From IMG/VR virus record IMGVR_UViG_3300046516_000918, positions 1-41,618 of that record: a stretch of 41,618 bases of DNA; one strand, 5' to 3'. The stretch comes from a virus. Made by a program: the position numbers and the translations under genes. Positions 29,313 to 37,732 of this stretch are shown here, piece by piece. How positions within the stretch are numbered: position 1 is the stretch's first letter; every line of letters starts with the position of its first letter. The notes under the pieces are model-generated. The model was not told the origin of the DNA. It did no database searches and saw only the letters and a list, made by a program, of their open reading frames with translations.

Positions 29313-29564
29313 ATGAGCATCCCTCATGCGCTGCTGTTGGCTCTCGGCACCCTGTTGCTTGGAGCAGGTCTGACGACCTACTTTGAAGACAGATTGCAGT
29401 ACAACCTGTGGGACTGGCTGCGCGATCACTATCGTGCCTTCCGTGGCTACGTTGTCCACGATACGCAGGTCATCATCAAACTCTCCGCATCTGAGTACCA
29501 CCACCTCACTGACGCACTGGACAAGATTCCTGCTGCCATCAAGTGGGCCATCCGCCGGAGGTAA
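29313..29564 (+). CDS. Small membrane protein, 83 aa
   Basis: An 83-residue protein with one N-terminal membrane segment (LLLALGTLLLGAGLTTYF, about 6-23) and a basic, aromatic cytoplasmic part (WDWLRDHYRAFRGYVVHD, then ASEYHHLTDALDKI). ATG 29313 has AAGGAGGAAAC upstream. A longer frame is open upstream but lacks a ribosome site. The small size and position before terS could suit a membrane-associated accessory protein; no function can be given. Confidence 0.6.
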   Translation: MSIPHALLLALGTLLLGAGLTTYFEDRLQYNLWDWLRDHYRAFRGYVVHDTQVIIKLSASEYHHLTDALDKIPAAIKWAIRRR

Positions 29565-29566
29565 CT

Positions 29567-29884
29567 GTGCGGGCATTCGAGGTTCATTGCCCTTCCTGCG
29601 GTGTCCTTATCAGAGCACTGAGGGCACCGCTGAGTTGCCCAGACTGCGGCAATGTTCAAGCAATCATGCTGGAGTATCGAGAGGACTTGCACCATGGCAA
29701 AAACACCAATAGTGAAGCGGGAAGCGAAGCAGCGCAATGCTGGGAAGAATATCAGACGGCGTGTTGGCTCAGATGGGCTGACTGCGAGGGAGAGGCATTT
29801 TGTCTCAGCCTATGTTCAGACTCTGATGGAGACACAAGGCAAGGGCAATGCCAAGAGAGCTGCTTTGCTGATGGGTGCTACTGA
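29567..29884 (+). CDS. Com-like zinc-ribbon protein overlapping terS
   Basis: A 105-codon frame starting at GTG 29567 after GGAGGT. Its first 32 residues, FEVHCPSCGVLIRALRAPLS then CPDCGNVQAI, have two CPxCG knuckles spaced like the phage Mu Com zinc ribbon, a translation activator. The rest of the frame overlaps terS by 191 bases in another reading frame, so it may be partly non-functional, or the protein may end earlier through frameshift. The short N-terminal domain is convincing; the overprinted C-terminus is less so. It might regulate translation of its overlapping neighbour as Com does for mom. Confidence 0.5.
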   Translation: MRAFEVHCPSCGVLIRALRAPLSCPDCGNVQAIMLEYREDLHHGKNTNSEAGSEAAQCWEEYQTACWLRWADCEGEAFCLSLCSDSDGDTRQGQCQESCFADGCY

Positions 29885-30362
29885 AGCAACCGCAGCATCA
29901 ATGGGTTCCGGTTTGCTGCGCCGTCCGCAAGTACAGGCTGCAATTCAGCCACACATTGAGAGGTTCTGCGAGAAGTACGATGTTACTACAGAACGCATCG
30001 TCAGAGAGCTTGCGAAGCTGGCTTTCACTGGCATGAGCAAGTTTGCCCGCAAGACTGATGATGGTCAACTGTACTTCGACTTCTCGACCGCCACAGACGA
30101 TGAGCTTGACGCGATTGTCGAGCTGACTGTGGATGAGTATCAGGAAGGCAAGGCATCAGACGATACGCAGCGCAACGTCAAGAAGGTCAAATTCAAGCTC
30201 GACAGGAAGGGTGCACTTGAGCTACTTGGTCGTCATCACAAGATGTTCACCGACAATGTTGCTCATTGCAACCCGGATGGCAGCCCAATTGAACCTGCTG
30301 ACGATGAGATCATTGTCATCTTCTCAGACCCACCCACAGAACCCGCCAAGCCTAAGGAGTGA
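29694..30362 (+). CDS. terS: Terminase small subunit
   Basis: A 222-residue small terminase. After a basic N-terminus it has LTARERHFVSAYVQTLMETQ then AKRAALLMGATEATAASMGS, LLRRPQVQAAI: the helix-turn-helix of terminase_2-type proteins, which binds the packaging site on phage DNA. The middle (RIVRELAKLAFTGMSKFARK) forms the oligomerisation region. ATG 29694 has GAGAGGA eight bases upstream. A longer frame is open to 29652. Its gene stops two bases before the terL start. The Com-like frame covers its first 190 bases. A GCGAAGC copy is at 29724. Confidence 0.85.
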   Translation: MAKTPIVKREAKQRNAGKNIRRRVGSDGLTARERHFVSAYVQTLMETQGKGNAKRAALLMGATEATAASMGSGLLRRPQVQAAIQPHIERFCEKYDVTTERIVRELAKLAFTGMSKFARKTDDGQLYFDFSTATDDELDAIVELTVDEYQEGKASDDTQRNVKKVKFKLDRKGALELLGRHHKMFTDNVAHCNPDGSPIEPADDEIIVIFSDPPTEPAKPKE

Positions 30363-30364
30363 CG

Positions 30365-31648
30365 ATGGCGTACTACGAGTTTCCTCCAAAGCTCCAGATG
30401 CTGTGGCGTCCATCGCGCTACAAAGTGGCAAAGGGAGGTCGAGGCAGTGCAAAGAGTTGGAGCATTGCTCGTGCTCTGCTCTTGAAGGGCAAGAAGCGGA
30501 AGTTGCTGATTGTCTGCGCCAGAGAGTATCAAAAGTCCATTGCCGAGTCCGTGCACCGCCTTCTCCAACAGCAGATCATAAAGATGAACCTGACGCACTT
30601 CTATCGCGTCACTGACACTCATATCACCGGCAAGAATGGCACAGAGTTCATTTTTGTGGGTCTGCACACCAACATCAAGTCCATCAAGTCGATGGAAGGC
30701 GCAGACATCCTCTGGATTGAGGAAGCGGAGAACATCAGCAAGGCATCTTGGAAAGTCATCATCCCGACCATCCGCAAACCTGGGAGCGAGATTTGGGTCA
30801 GCTATAACCCTGATGATGAAAAAGACCCAACGCACGTTATGTTTGGTGGGCCACCAGATAGTTGGCCGCCAGGCACGCAGGTTGTCGAGATCAATTGGCA
30901 GGACAACAAGTGGTTCCCTGAAGAACTGCGTATTGAGAAGGATTACGCCTACAAGATTGATCCTGATACTGCTGAGCACGTTTGGGGCGGCAAGTGCAAT
31001 GTTCGCTCTGATGCGCAGATTCTGAAGGGTCGTTGGAAGGTCGAGGCATTTGAGCCTGATGAGAAGCATTGGGATGGGCCATACTTTGGTCAGGACTTCG
31101 GATTCAGCACAGACCCAGCTGCAACAACCAAGAGCTGGATCAATGACAACAAGCTATACATTGAACACGCGGTATTTGGCCATGGCCTCAAGAACAAAGA
31201 GCTGAATGATCTCATCCGCACAATCCCAGGAGCAGGCAGCCATATCATTCGCGCTGACTGTGCTCGACCTGAGACCATAGCTCACTTGGCTGAAGACTTC
31301 GACCTCAACATTGTTCCTTGCACCAAGTGGCCTGGTTGTGTTGAAGATCGCATTCAGTACTTCCGTAGCTTTGAGCAGATCATCATACATCCTGAGGATG
31401 ACAAACATCCAATGATGAAGCACATGATTGATGAAGCTCGACTGTGGAAGTGGAAGGTTGATAGACTCACAGGCGACATTCTCCCGATTGTGGTTGACAA
31501 ATGGAACCATGGCTGGGATGCGACAGGATATGGACACGAGCCCGCAATACTCCGCATCCATGAGGAGCAGGGCGTTGTTGACATGGCAGCAGAGGTTCAA
31601 ATCAGTCAAGACTTGGATGAGGCTGAAGCTCAGTTCTCAAACTGGTAG
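30365..31648 (+). CDS. terL: Terminase large subunit
   Basis: A 427-residue motor-nuclease. Walker A is GGRGSAKS (24-31), Walker B with the acidic pair is ILWIEEAE (about 114-121), and the C-terminal RNase H-like nuclease has GQDFGFSTDPAAT, RADCARPETI and NHGWDATGY. These put it with the PBSX/Terminase_3-type group, many of which use headful packaging. ATG 30365 follows AAGGAG; a GTG six bases upstream (30359) is in frame. It is followed after eight bases by the portal gene. Confidence 0.93.
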   Translation: MAYYEFPPKLQMLWRPSRYKVAKGGRGSAKSWSIARALLLKGKKRKLLIVCAREYQKSIAESVHRLLQQQIIKMNLTHFYRVTDTHITGKNGTEFIFVGLHTNIKSIKSMEGADILWIEEAENISKASWKVIIPTIRKPGSEIWVSYNPDDEKDPTHVMFGGPPDSWPPGTQVVEINWQDNKWFPEELRIEKDYAYKIDPDTAEHVWGGKCNVRSDAQILKGRWKVEAFEPDEKHWDGPYFGQDFGFSTDPAATTKSWINDNKLYIEHAVFGHGLKNKELNDLIRTIPGAGSHIIRADCARPETIAHLAEDFDLNIVPCTKWPGCVEDRIQYFRSFEQIIIHPEDDKHPMMKHMIDEARLWKWKVDRLTGDILPIVVDKWNHGWDATGYGHEPAILRIHEEQGVVDMAAEVQISQDLDEAEAQFSNW

Positions 31649-31656
31649 GAGAGCAT

Positions 31657-33246
31657 ATGAAGATTTTTGGCATGGAGTTTGGCCGGCAGAGGCAACAGCA
31701 GGCAGAAGGGATGACCCTGTCAGAGCTTGCTGGAGCTTTGTTGGAAGTATCTCCTGAACTCCGGGAGGCATACACCAGGGCTGACATCGAGCTGGCACTG
31801 GATGATCGCGGATGGCTGAACAACAAGAACTACTTCACGCCAGAAAATGATTCGCAGACCCGCACAGTATTGGTCGGCAAGTCCCGGTTGTACTGGTTGC
31901 GTGATCCTCTCGCCAAGCAAGCTGTCAGACTTTGGACGGATTATGCCTTGGGCACTGGGATAACCTTTGCCAGCGAGGATGATGCGACGCAGAAGGCCAT
32001 TACTGCCTTTATGAAGGATAGGCGCAACCGGAGGGTGACAAGCTCTGAAGGTCAGCGTAAGCTCAGCAAGAAGCTCCTGATTGATGGCGAGATATTCTTT
32101 GCTGTGTTCATGATTGATGGTAAGAAGGTCATCCGCTGCATCGACCCAATCCAGATCACACACATCATCACCAACCCGGAGGACTCTGAGCACATTCTTG
32201 GTTATCGCAGGGCCATCCCTGGCATCAATGGTACCCAAGGCAAGGCTGTCTATTATGCAGATTGGACGGCTGATGATGAAGATCGTGCGCTGGGCGAGCA
32301 GCAGAAGGTCTTCATGAATGAGAACATCAGTTTTGAGGATGATGTTGTCGTTTACCATCTTCCCTTTGATTGCGTCCATCAGCGCGGCAATGGTCTGCTC
32401 AGCTCTGTGGTTGACTGGAGTAGGGAGCATCGCAGGTTTATGGAAGCGCGTGTTGCCATCACTCAGGCCTTGAGCAAGTACGCCTACAAGCTCACTGCCA
32501 AAGGTGGACAGGCAACCCTGAATGCGATCAAGGCCAGGGTCGAGAGCACCTATGCCAGCACGCCTGCCTCAACTGTTGAGAAGAAACCACAACCAGCTCC
32601 GGGTGGAACCTTCGCTCAGAACCAAGCATTGGACTTGGAAGCTGCGCCGCGAATGACTGGTGCTGGGGACTCTGAGAAGGACGGCAACCAACTGAAGCTG
32701 ATGATCTGTTCTGGTACAGGCATCATGCTCCATTATTTTGGCGACCCAAGCACAGGGAACCTCGCAACAGCAACAGCGATGGAGCTTCCTATGCTCAAGA
32801 TGTTCTACTCCTATCAAGAGCTTTGGAAGGATGCCTGGATTGACATCTTCACCATCGTCATGGATGTGGACAGCAATGATGGGATTGATGATGCTCTTGA
32901 AGACCTCCAGCTCACCATTGAGCTGCCGCCAATCCTTGACTCTGACCTGACTGCTCTTGGATCAGCCCTGACCTCGATTGCTGGCCTGTGGCCAGAGATT
33001 GCGGAGAGTGATGAAGTGCTGACGTTGGTGCTGACCTCTTTGGAAGTCCCCAATGTGGAGGACGTTCTGAAGCAGCTCCGTATCGTGCGCAAGCAACTGA
33101 AGGCTGAGAATGATGCCAAGGAGAAGGCAGCCAACGATGCAATCGCAAAGGGTGCTGCTGCCGGCGCACCAATGACAAAGCTCAAGGCAAAGGAGGCAGA
33201 AGAGCTGACTGCTGCACTGAACAAAGTCGCTGAGGTGCTGTCATGA
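31657..33246 (+). CDS. Portal protein
   Basis: A 529-residue portal protein, the dodecameric ring at the unique capsid vertex through which DNA passes. Typical features are the N-terminal region AVRLWTDYALGTGITFASED, the helical IDGEIFFAVF and KVIRCIDPIQITHII strands, and a long helical C-terminus with TGNLATATAMELPML (wing/stem). A long Lys/Ala-rich tail (NDAKEKAANDAIAKGAAAG) ends the protein. ATG 31657 has GGAGAGC upstream; the stop overlaps the MuF-like gene as ATGA. Confidence 0.9.
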   Translation: MKIFGMEFGRQRQQQAEGMTLSELAGALLEVSPELREAYTRADIELALDDRGWLNNKNYFTPENDSQTRTVLVGKSRLYWLRDPLAKQAVRLWTDYALGTGITFASEDDATQKAITAFMKDRRNRRVTSSEGQRKLSKKLLIDGEIFFAVFMIDGKKVIRCIDPIQITHIITNPEDSEHILGYRRAIPGINGTQGKAVYYADWTADDEDRALGEQQKVFMNENISFEDDVVVYHLPFDCVHQRGNGLLSSVVDWSREHRRFMEARVAITQALSKYAYKLTAKGGQATLNAIKARVESTYASTPASTVEKKPQPAPGGTFAQNQALDLEAAPRMTGAGDSEKDGNQLKLMICSGTGIMLHYFGDPSTGNLATATAMELPMLKMFYSYQELWKDAWIDIFTIVMDVDSNDGIDDALEDLQLTIELPPILDSDLTALGSALTSIAGLWPEIAESDEVLTLVLTSLEVPNVEDVLKQLRIVRKQLKAENDAKEKAANDAIAKGAAAGAPMTKLKAKEAEELTAALNKVAEVLS

Positions 33247-34058
33247 TCCTGGAAACAATCACAGGCCTGGTCGAGTCTCTCCACAAACCTGGCCTAATGG
33301 GTGCTGTGGGGATGAAGCGAGAGCGAGTCTGCACCAGAGAGTTGGCTGCATACTTCCGTTTGTTGGCTACCTCCTTGCCAATTGACGATCTGGCAAACCT
33401 TGCTACACAGGCTCATCAGCCAGTTGCTCTGCACACCGCGGAAATGAAGATCAGGCGAACCTTGCGCAGTCTTCAGCCCCTGTTGTTGGAGATTCTTTCA
33501 ACCAACCTGCTGTTGGCATATAAGGAAGGATGGAACAATCTTCACATCCATGCTGTTGATGGGTTGAAGGAAGCAAAGACCAAGGTCAAGATCAGCGGCA
33601 GCCCAATGGACAAGCTGGGCCCATCAGGAGAGCGTGCTGCTGATTACGCGGCTACCTCATCCGGGTTGCTGATCAAAGGACTGAACAAAACCACGCTCGA
33701 CCTCCTTCAAGAAGCAATTGCGACTGGGATTGAGGATCAGCTTGGGGTTGATGGTCTGGGCCGTCTGATTCGCAGCACAGTTGAGGACATGAGTGTTAGT
33801 CGAGCAAAGACCATTGCGACGACAGAGATGAATGACGCCTTTAGCACTGCTGCTTTGGAGAAGATGGATTCACTCGGCATCAAGTACAAGAAATGGATGC
33901 CTGTGGATGATCCTTGTCCGATCTGCTCTGACAATGCAGAGGAAGGCGCAATACCAGTTGATGATAGCTTCAGCAGCGACGATGATGCTCCACCAGCGCA
34001 CCCAAATTGTCGTTGTGCTATTGTGGGTGCAAGACCGCCAGATTCAGGAGGAGATTGA
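33243..34058 (+). CDS. MuF-like minor head protein (SPP1 gp7 family)
   Basis: A 271-residue minor head protein. The C-terminal third has the family motif RAKTIATTEMNDAFSTA, then KKWMPVDDPCPICSDN, and PPAHPNCRCAI near the end. Such proteins are injected with DNA or sit at the portal. The start overlaps the portal stop (ATGA), and the stop overlaps the protease start as TGATG, so three head genes are translationally coupled. Confidence 0.9.
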   Translation: MILETITGLVESLHKPGLMGAVGMKRERVCTRELAAYFRLLATSLPIDDLANLATQAHQPVALHTAEMKIRRTLRSLQPLLLEILSTNLLLAYKEGWNNLHIHAVDGLKEAKTKVKISGSPMDKLGPSGERAADYAATSSGLLIKGLNKTTLDLLQEAIATGIEDQLGVDGLGRLIRSTVEDMSVSRAKTIATTEMNDAFSTAALEKMDSLGIKYKKWMPVDDPCPICSDNAEEGAIPVDDSFSSDDDAPPAHPNCRCAIVGARPPDSGGD

Positions 34059-35422
34059 TGGCAACACGTTACAAACTCGCAGATGGTACTTTGCTGGAGG
34101 AAGCAAATCTGTCCCGTGGAGACAGCTACACATCCATTAGCAACCAAGTCTATGCCGCACTCAACACCCAGATTCGCAAGGGTGCTGATATGGACTTGGA
34201 TGGGGACGGCGATGCGGACATGAATGACTACGCGTACATTGTGGACTTGTATCCCAACGTCGCAATCTATAGCATGAATGGCCGTCTATTCAGCATCAAG
34301 TACACCATCAACAAAGACGCTGTCTCATTGGGCACGCCAGTCAAGGTCGAGGTCTGCTACGCTCCTGTGAAGGAGTCTGAGCGGGTTCCGGTTGCGACAG
34401 GGATGCAGTTGGGCGAGTCAGCGTATAACCGGAGTACAGGCAAGCTCACCATCACCGTCATTAAGCCTGGGTTCAATACCAGCAAGTCCAGGTTCTATAC
34501 GGAGAGCGCACTCAAGAAGGGTCACAAGGTCTTTGAGGGTGCGAAGATGTTTGTCAATCACCAGACCACGGTCGAGGAGAAGGCGCGCCCAGAGGGTGAT
34601 GTCAATCAATGGGTTGCAAACCTGACCAAGACCTGGGTGGAATCAGACGGCACAATCATGGGTGAGGCTGTCGTGATTGATCCGACATTCAAGACCAAAC
34701 TCGATAACCTGGCAGATTCAAAGCTGTTGGGCGAGATGGGAATCAGCATCAGGGCAATTGGCGAAGCTCACGAGGATGAAGTGGGCGGAGTCAGAACGAA
34801 CGTTGTCGAAAGTTTCCTTGCTGCCCGGAGCGTTGACTTTGTGACGTATCCCGGAGCAGGTGGAAGGGTAGAGACGATTGAAGCAGATCGCAGCGAGGAC
34901 AGAAATGACGTGGACTTGGTGAACCTTGCGGAGCTGAGCAAGAGACGCCCAGACCTCGTGCAGTTGATCGAATCCAAAATCACACAGGAGCATAGCAATA
35001 TGAAGACCGTCGCAGAGTTGGAGAAGGAACTGAAGGAGTCGCAGGATGCATTGACTGCGGCAAACCTGAAGGTTCAAGAGTCAGAGAAGGCAACCAAGAA
35101 GGTAGCTGCGGCTGCCGAGCTTGCGAAGCTCCTGACGGAAAGCAAACTGCCTGATGCCGCGCAGACGCGATTGAAGGCACAGTTCAAAGAGGCCACAGAG
35201 GTCACCGGAATGGCAGAGGCAATTACTGCTGAAAAGAAATACATTGCCGATCTGAACCCTGCCGCCGGCACCCGCACTGGCGTCACCAACATGGGCGAGT
35301 CCCACAGCGGCACGGACGATGCTGCCCTGGCTGCGACCCAAACCAAGCTCCAGGAGTCCTTCGCAAAGCTGCCTGGCATGTCCAAGGAAGAGAGCGCAAT
35401 CGCAGCCGCTGGCCGCAGGTAG
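34058..35422 (+). CDS. Prohead protease with C-terminal scaffold domain
   Basis: A 454-residue head maturation protease fused to its scaffold. The protease lies at about 120-290: RFYTESALKKGHKVFEGAK, MFVNHQ (His168), MGISIRAIGEAH (Ser230 as candidate nucleophile) and DFVTYPGAGG. The last 140 residues are a coiled-coil scaffold (KTVAELEKELKESQDALTAA). The first 57 residues contain DLDGDGDADMND (46-57), a dockerin/EF-hand-like calcium loop not expected in this family. ATG 34058 overlaps the MuF stop as TGATG. An in-frame start at 35000 would give the scaffold alone. Confidence 0.85.
   Translation: MATRYKLADGTLLEEANLSRGDSYTSISNQVYAALNTQIRKGADMDLDGDGDADMNDYAYIVDLYPNVAIYSMNGRLFSIKYTINKDAVSLGTPVKVEVCYAPVKESERVPVATGMQLGESAYNRSTGKLTITVIKPGFNTSKSRFYTESALKKGHKVFEGAKMFVNHQTTVEEKARPEGDVNQWVANLTKTWVESDGTIMGEAVVIDPTFKTKLDNLADSKLLGEMGISIRAIGEAHEDEVGGVRTNVVESFLAARSVDFVTYPGAGGRVETIEADRSEDRNDVDLVNLAELSKRRPDLVQLIESKITQEHSNMKTVAELEKELKESQDALTAANLKVQESEKATKKVAAAAELAKLLTESKLPDAAQTRLKAQFKEATEVTGMAEAITAEKKYIADLNPAAGTRTGVTNMGESHSGTDDAALAATQTKLQESFAKLPGMSKEESAIAAAGRR
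35000..35422 (+). CDS. Nested scaffold protein from internal start
   Basis: An in-frame ATG at 35000 has AGGAG nine bases upstream (34986-34990) and would make a 140-residue coiled-coil protein (MKTVAELEKELKESQDALTA). Nested scaffolds inside protease genes are known from lambda C/Nu3. Both strong internal ribosome site and domain border support it. Confidence 0.65.
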   Translation: MKTVAELEKELKESQDALTAANLKVQESEKATKKVAAAAELAKLLTESKLPDAAQTRLKAQFKEATEVTGMAEAITAEKKYIADLNPAAGTRTGVTNMGESHSGTDDAALAATQTKLQESFAKLPGMSKEESAIAAAGRR

Positions 35423-35479
35423 CAAGTCAGCACACCCACAACTGCCAATCAACCAATCTAAATTTAGGAGAAATGAGTT

Positions 35480-36040
35480 ATGAGTCAGAATTTCAAACAA
35501 CCTGGCAAAGTGCTGACGTTCCTTGGTTCACAGTTGGCATGCCCTGCTGGAAACAACAAGCCCACTGCTGGTGATCCCGTCATTGGTTTTCGTCAGGCCA
35601 ATGGCGCTGGACTTCCTGCCCTGGTGGATGGTAGCGGTGGCGTCGTAAGCAACGCCATTGCTGCCATTGCGGCTGGCGCGGCATATGCGCAGGCTGACCT
35701 TGTTGCTGTCAAGAATGCGATTGCCTCCATCGCATTCGACCTGAACCTGCTCCTTGCCATAATTGGCGGGTCTGCGATTGTCGGAGTTGCCGAGGTCACC
35801 GCCTCTGCCGTCACCGACACAGTTCCGGTCAACACTCAGGGAGTTTACACAGTGGCTGGCGTGGTTGCCAAGACTAATGGCGCCGTCAACAGCGCAATTG
35901 CGGTTGGTGATCGTCTCTTCATCAGCGCAGCGGCTGTCGTCAGCAAGGACTCCAGCGGAACCTTCTTTGGAACTGCTGTCACCACCCTGGGCGCGGGCAA
36001 CACTGGCGCTGTCGATGTCAGTCTGGGCTCAGCAATCTAG
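35480..36040 (+). CDS. Capsid decoration protein, DUF2190-like
   Basis: A 186-residue protein with a decoration-protein layout. The C-terminal part VYTVAGVVAKTNGAVNSAIA, VGDRLFISAAAVVSK and ..TFFGTAVTTLGAGN fits the DUF2190 fold, which binds the outside of HK97-like capsids at three-fold sites. Residues about 55-90 form an Ala-rich helix (NAIAAIAAGAAYAQ). ATG 35480 has AGGAG 10 bases upstream. It is next to the major capsid gene, as in many siphoviruses. Confidence 0.7.
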   Translation: MSQNFKQPGKVLTFLGSQLACPAGNNKPTAGDPVIGFRQANGAGLPALVDGSGGVVSNAIAAIAAGAAYAQADLVAVKNAIASIAFDLNLLLAIIGGSAIVGVAEVTASAVTDTVPVNTQGVYTVAGVVAKTNGAVNSAIAVGDRLFISAAAVVSKDSSGTFFGTAVTTLGAGNTGAVDVSLGSAI

Positions 36041-36096
36041 CTCCTGCTGAAAACAAACAACCCCATTCAAATCTGTTTCAAAGGAGAATGAAGTTT

Positions 36097-37281
36097 ATGC
36101 GTGGAAATGATCTGCTTGAGGTGATGCAGGAAACGGAGCGGCTGGTGCCGAGTATCGCACAGCGCAGCCACGGCATTACCAAGTTTGAGGAGAAGTTGTC
36201 CGCACTCATCTCGTTGATCGTCAACGAGAGGGGATTCCGCACCACCATGCGCAAAGCAATGCTGGAAGAGGCAGCGACCGTTTCAGAGTTTCCGATTCTG
36301 TTCGGCACCATCCTCGACCGGCAACTGCTGGCCAAATACTCCATCTACAAACCTGACTGGCGCAACTACATCAAGGTTGGGTCGCAGATGGACTTCCGTC
36401 CCCAACAGCCGATTGGCGTCTTTGGGCTCCAGGGTGCGCTTGCTGCTGTGCCGTCTCGTGACGAGTACAAGCAGGATGCGAAGCTGGGGTCTGGAGCTGT
36501 CCAGATCACGCTGACCAAGTTTGGCCGCAGGTTTGGGCTGGGCTGGGAAGTGCTGATCAATGACGATCTGGGTGCATTCAGCGACATTGCTGAGCGTCTG
36601 GCAAATGCCGCTTCGCGCACTGAGTATCGTCAGGCGACTGCTCTGCTGATCAACGCTGATGGCAACGGGCCCAACACCCTGCTGTTTGGCGCTCCGATTG
36701 CTCACCCGGTGGATGCCAAGAACGTCACCAACAAGTTCACTGGCGCTGGCAGCGCACTCTCCGTCACTTCGGTGGCGCGTGCGGTGCAGGCTTTCCGTGA
36801 GTTTGTGGATGCTGACGGCGAACCCATCCTGATTGACGGATTTGAGATGGTGGTGCCTCCTGCTCTTGAGGTCACCATGTATCAAGTCCTCCAGTCTCAG
36901 CTGCTCATTGCGGCTGGCGGTGACGGAACGGCTGGTGCGAAAGCCATCATCACTCCCAACAAGAACGTCATCCCCAACTTCAGCATCACAGGCCATGTGA
37001 ATGCTTATCTGCCGATTCTCGACACTTCGGCAAATAAGAACACCACCTGGTACCTGATCGCGAAGTTGGCCAATGGTGCGGCGGTGCAGTTGAACTTCCT
37101 CCGTGGCCACGAGACGCCTGAGCTGGTGATGAAGAACCCGAACAAGCTGACGCTTGGCGGCGCCACCCAGAATCCTCTGGAAGGCGATTTTGAGTCTGAT
37201 GCGATTGACTGGCGCGTCCGGCACATCATGGGCGGAGCTGTCATCGACCCGCGCATGGCCATTGTCAGCGTTGGCGCATAG
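36097..37281 (+). CDS. Major capsid protein (HK97 fold, Mu gpT-like)
   Basis: A 394-residue major head subunit. Typical parts are ITKFEEKLSALISLIVNERG and LDRQLLAKYSIYKPDWRNYI (E-loop side), GWEVLINDDLGAFSDIAERL (backbone helix), and ALEVTMYQVLQSQLLIAAGG with FLRGHETPELVMKNPNK near the P domain. No separate scaffold delta domain is fused, consistent with the scaffold being in the protease gene. ATG 36097 has AAAGGAG ten bases upstream; ATG 36088 is too close to it. A strong terminator follows, so this is a transcription-unit end. Confidence 0.88.
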   Translation: MRGNDLLEVMQETERLVPSIAQRSHGITKFEEKLSALISLIVNERGFRTTMRKAMLEEAATVSEFPILFGTILDRQLLAKYSIYKPDWRNYIKVGSQMDFRPQQPIGVFGLQGALAAVPSRDEYKQDAKLGSGAVQITLTKFGRRFGLGWEVLINDDLGAFSDIAERLANAASRTEYRQATALLINADGNGPNTLLFGAPIAHPVDAKNVTNKFTGAGSALSVTSVARAVQAFREFVDADGEPILIDGFEMVVPPALEVTMYQVLQSQLLIAAGGDGTAGAKAIITPNKNVIPNFSITGHVNAYLPILDTSANKNTTWYLIAKLANGAAVQLNFLRGHETPELVMKNPNKLTLGGATQNPLEGDFESDAIDWRVRHIMGGAVIDPRMAIVSVGA

Positions 37282-37302
37282 TCCTGCGCTCTGTTTAACC
37301 TC

Positions 37303-37336
37303 AAGAGGGGATGGGCAACTGTCCCCTCTTCTTTAT
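37303..37336 (+). terminator. Intrinsic terminator after the capsid gene
   Basis: AAGAGGGGA (37303-37311) pairs with TCCCCTCTT (37322-37330), then CTTTATC. It lies 20 bases after the capsid stop and may set the high capsid mRNA level relative to downstream connector genes. Confidence 0.8.
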
Positions 37337-37356
37337 CGCAAAGGAGATAGAGCATT

Positions 37357-37731
37357 ATGTTCACCGCAGACATCACAACCACAGTTGGTCAAGTGCGTTA
37401 TCTCATTGGCGATACAGACCCGGCAAAACCCATCTTTGATGATGCAACAATTCAGGGGTTCAATAACATTGCCCCTGATCAAAGTCTGTATCTCACCTGC
37501 GCTCTGGCATCTGATGCCATGGCTGCACTCGCAGCAAAGAAGCTCAACGACATCGTCCTTGGGCCACTCAAGATTGATCAGACCAGCAAGGTCAAAGCAC
37601 TACAAGAACAAGCAACCCGCTTTCGCAATCTGGAGTACAACACCCCTGCCTTTGCTGTGATTGAGGAGAATCTGTCCGGGTTCAATGAACTCACAATCAT
37701 CAGAAACTTCATCCTGAGGACGGAGTTGTGA
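37357..37731 (+). CDS. Head-tail connector protein (adaptor)
   Basis: A 124-residue protein starting ITTTVGQVRYLIGDTDPAKP, IFDDATIQ, with a helical bundle typical of HK97 gp6-like adaptors that bind the portal. Position after the capsid gene fits. Near the C-terminus is a short beta segment, FNELTIIRNFIL. ATG 37357 follows AAGGAG. Confidence 0.7.
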   Translation: MFTADITTTVGQVRYLIGDTDPAKPIFDDATIQGFNNIAPDQSLYLTCALASDAMAALAAKKLNDIVLGPLKIDQTSKVKALQEQATRFRNLEYNTPAFAVIEENLSGFNELTIIRNFILRTEL

Positions 37732-37732
37732 T

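Noticed and set aside
30263-31069. A 268-residue minus-strand frame opposite terS/terL
   Set aside because: Antisense shadow of the terminase genes with no start signal.
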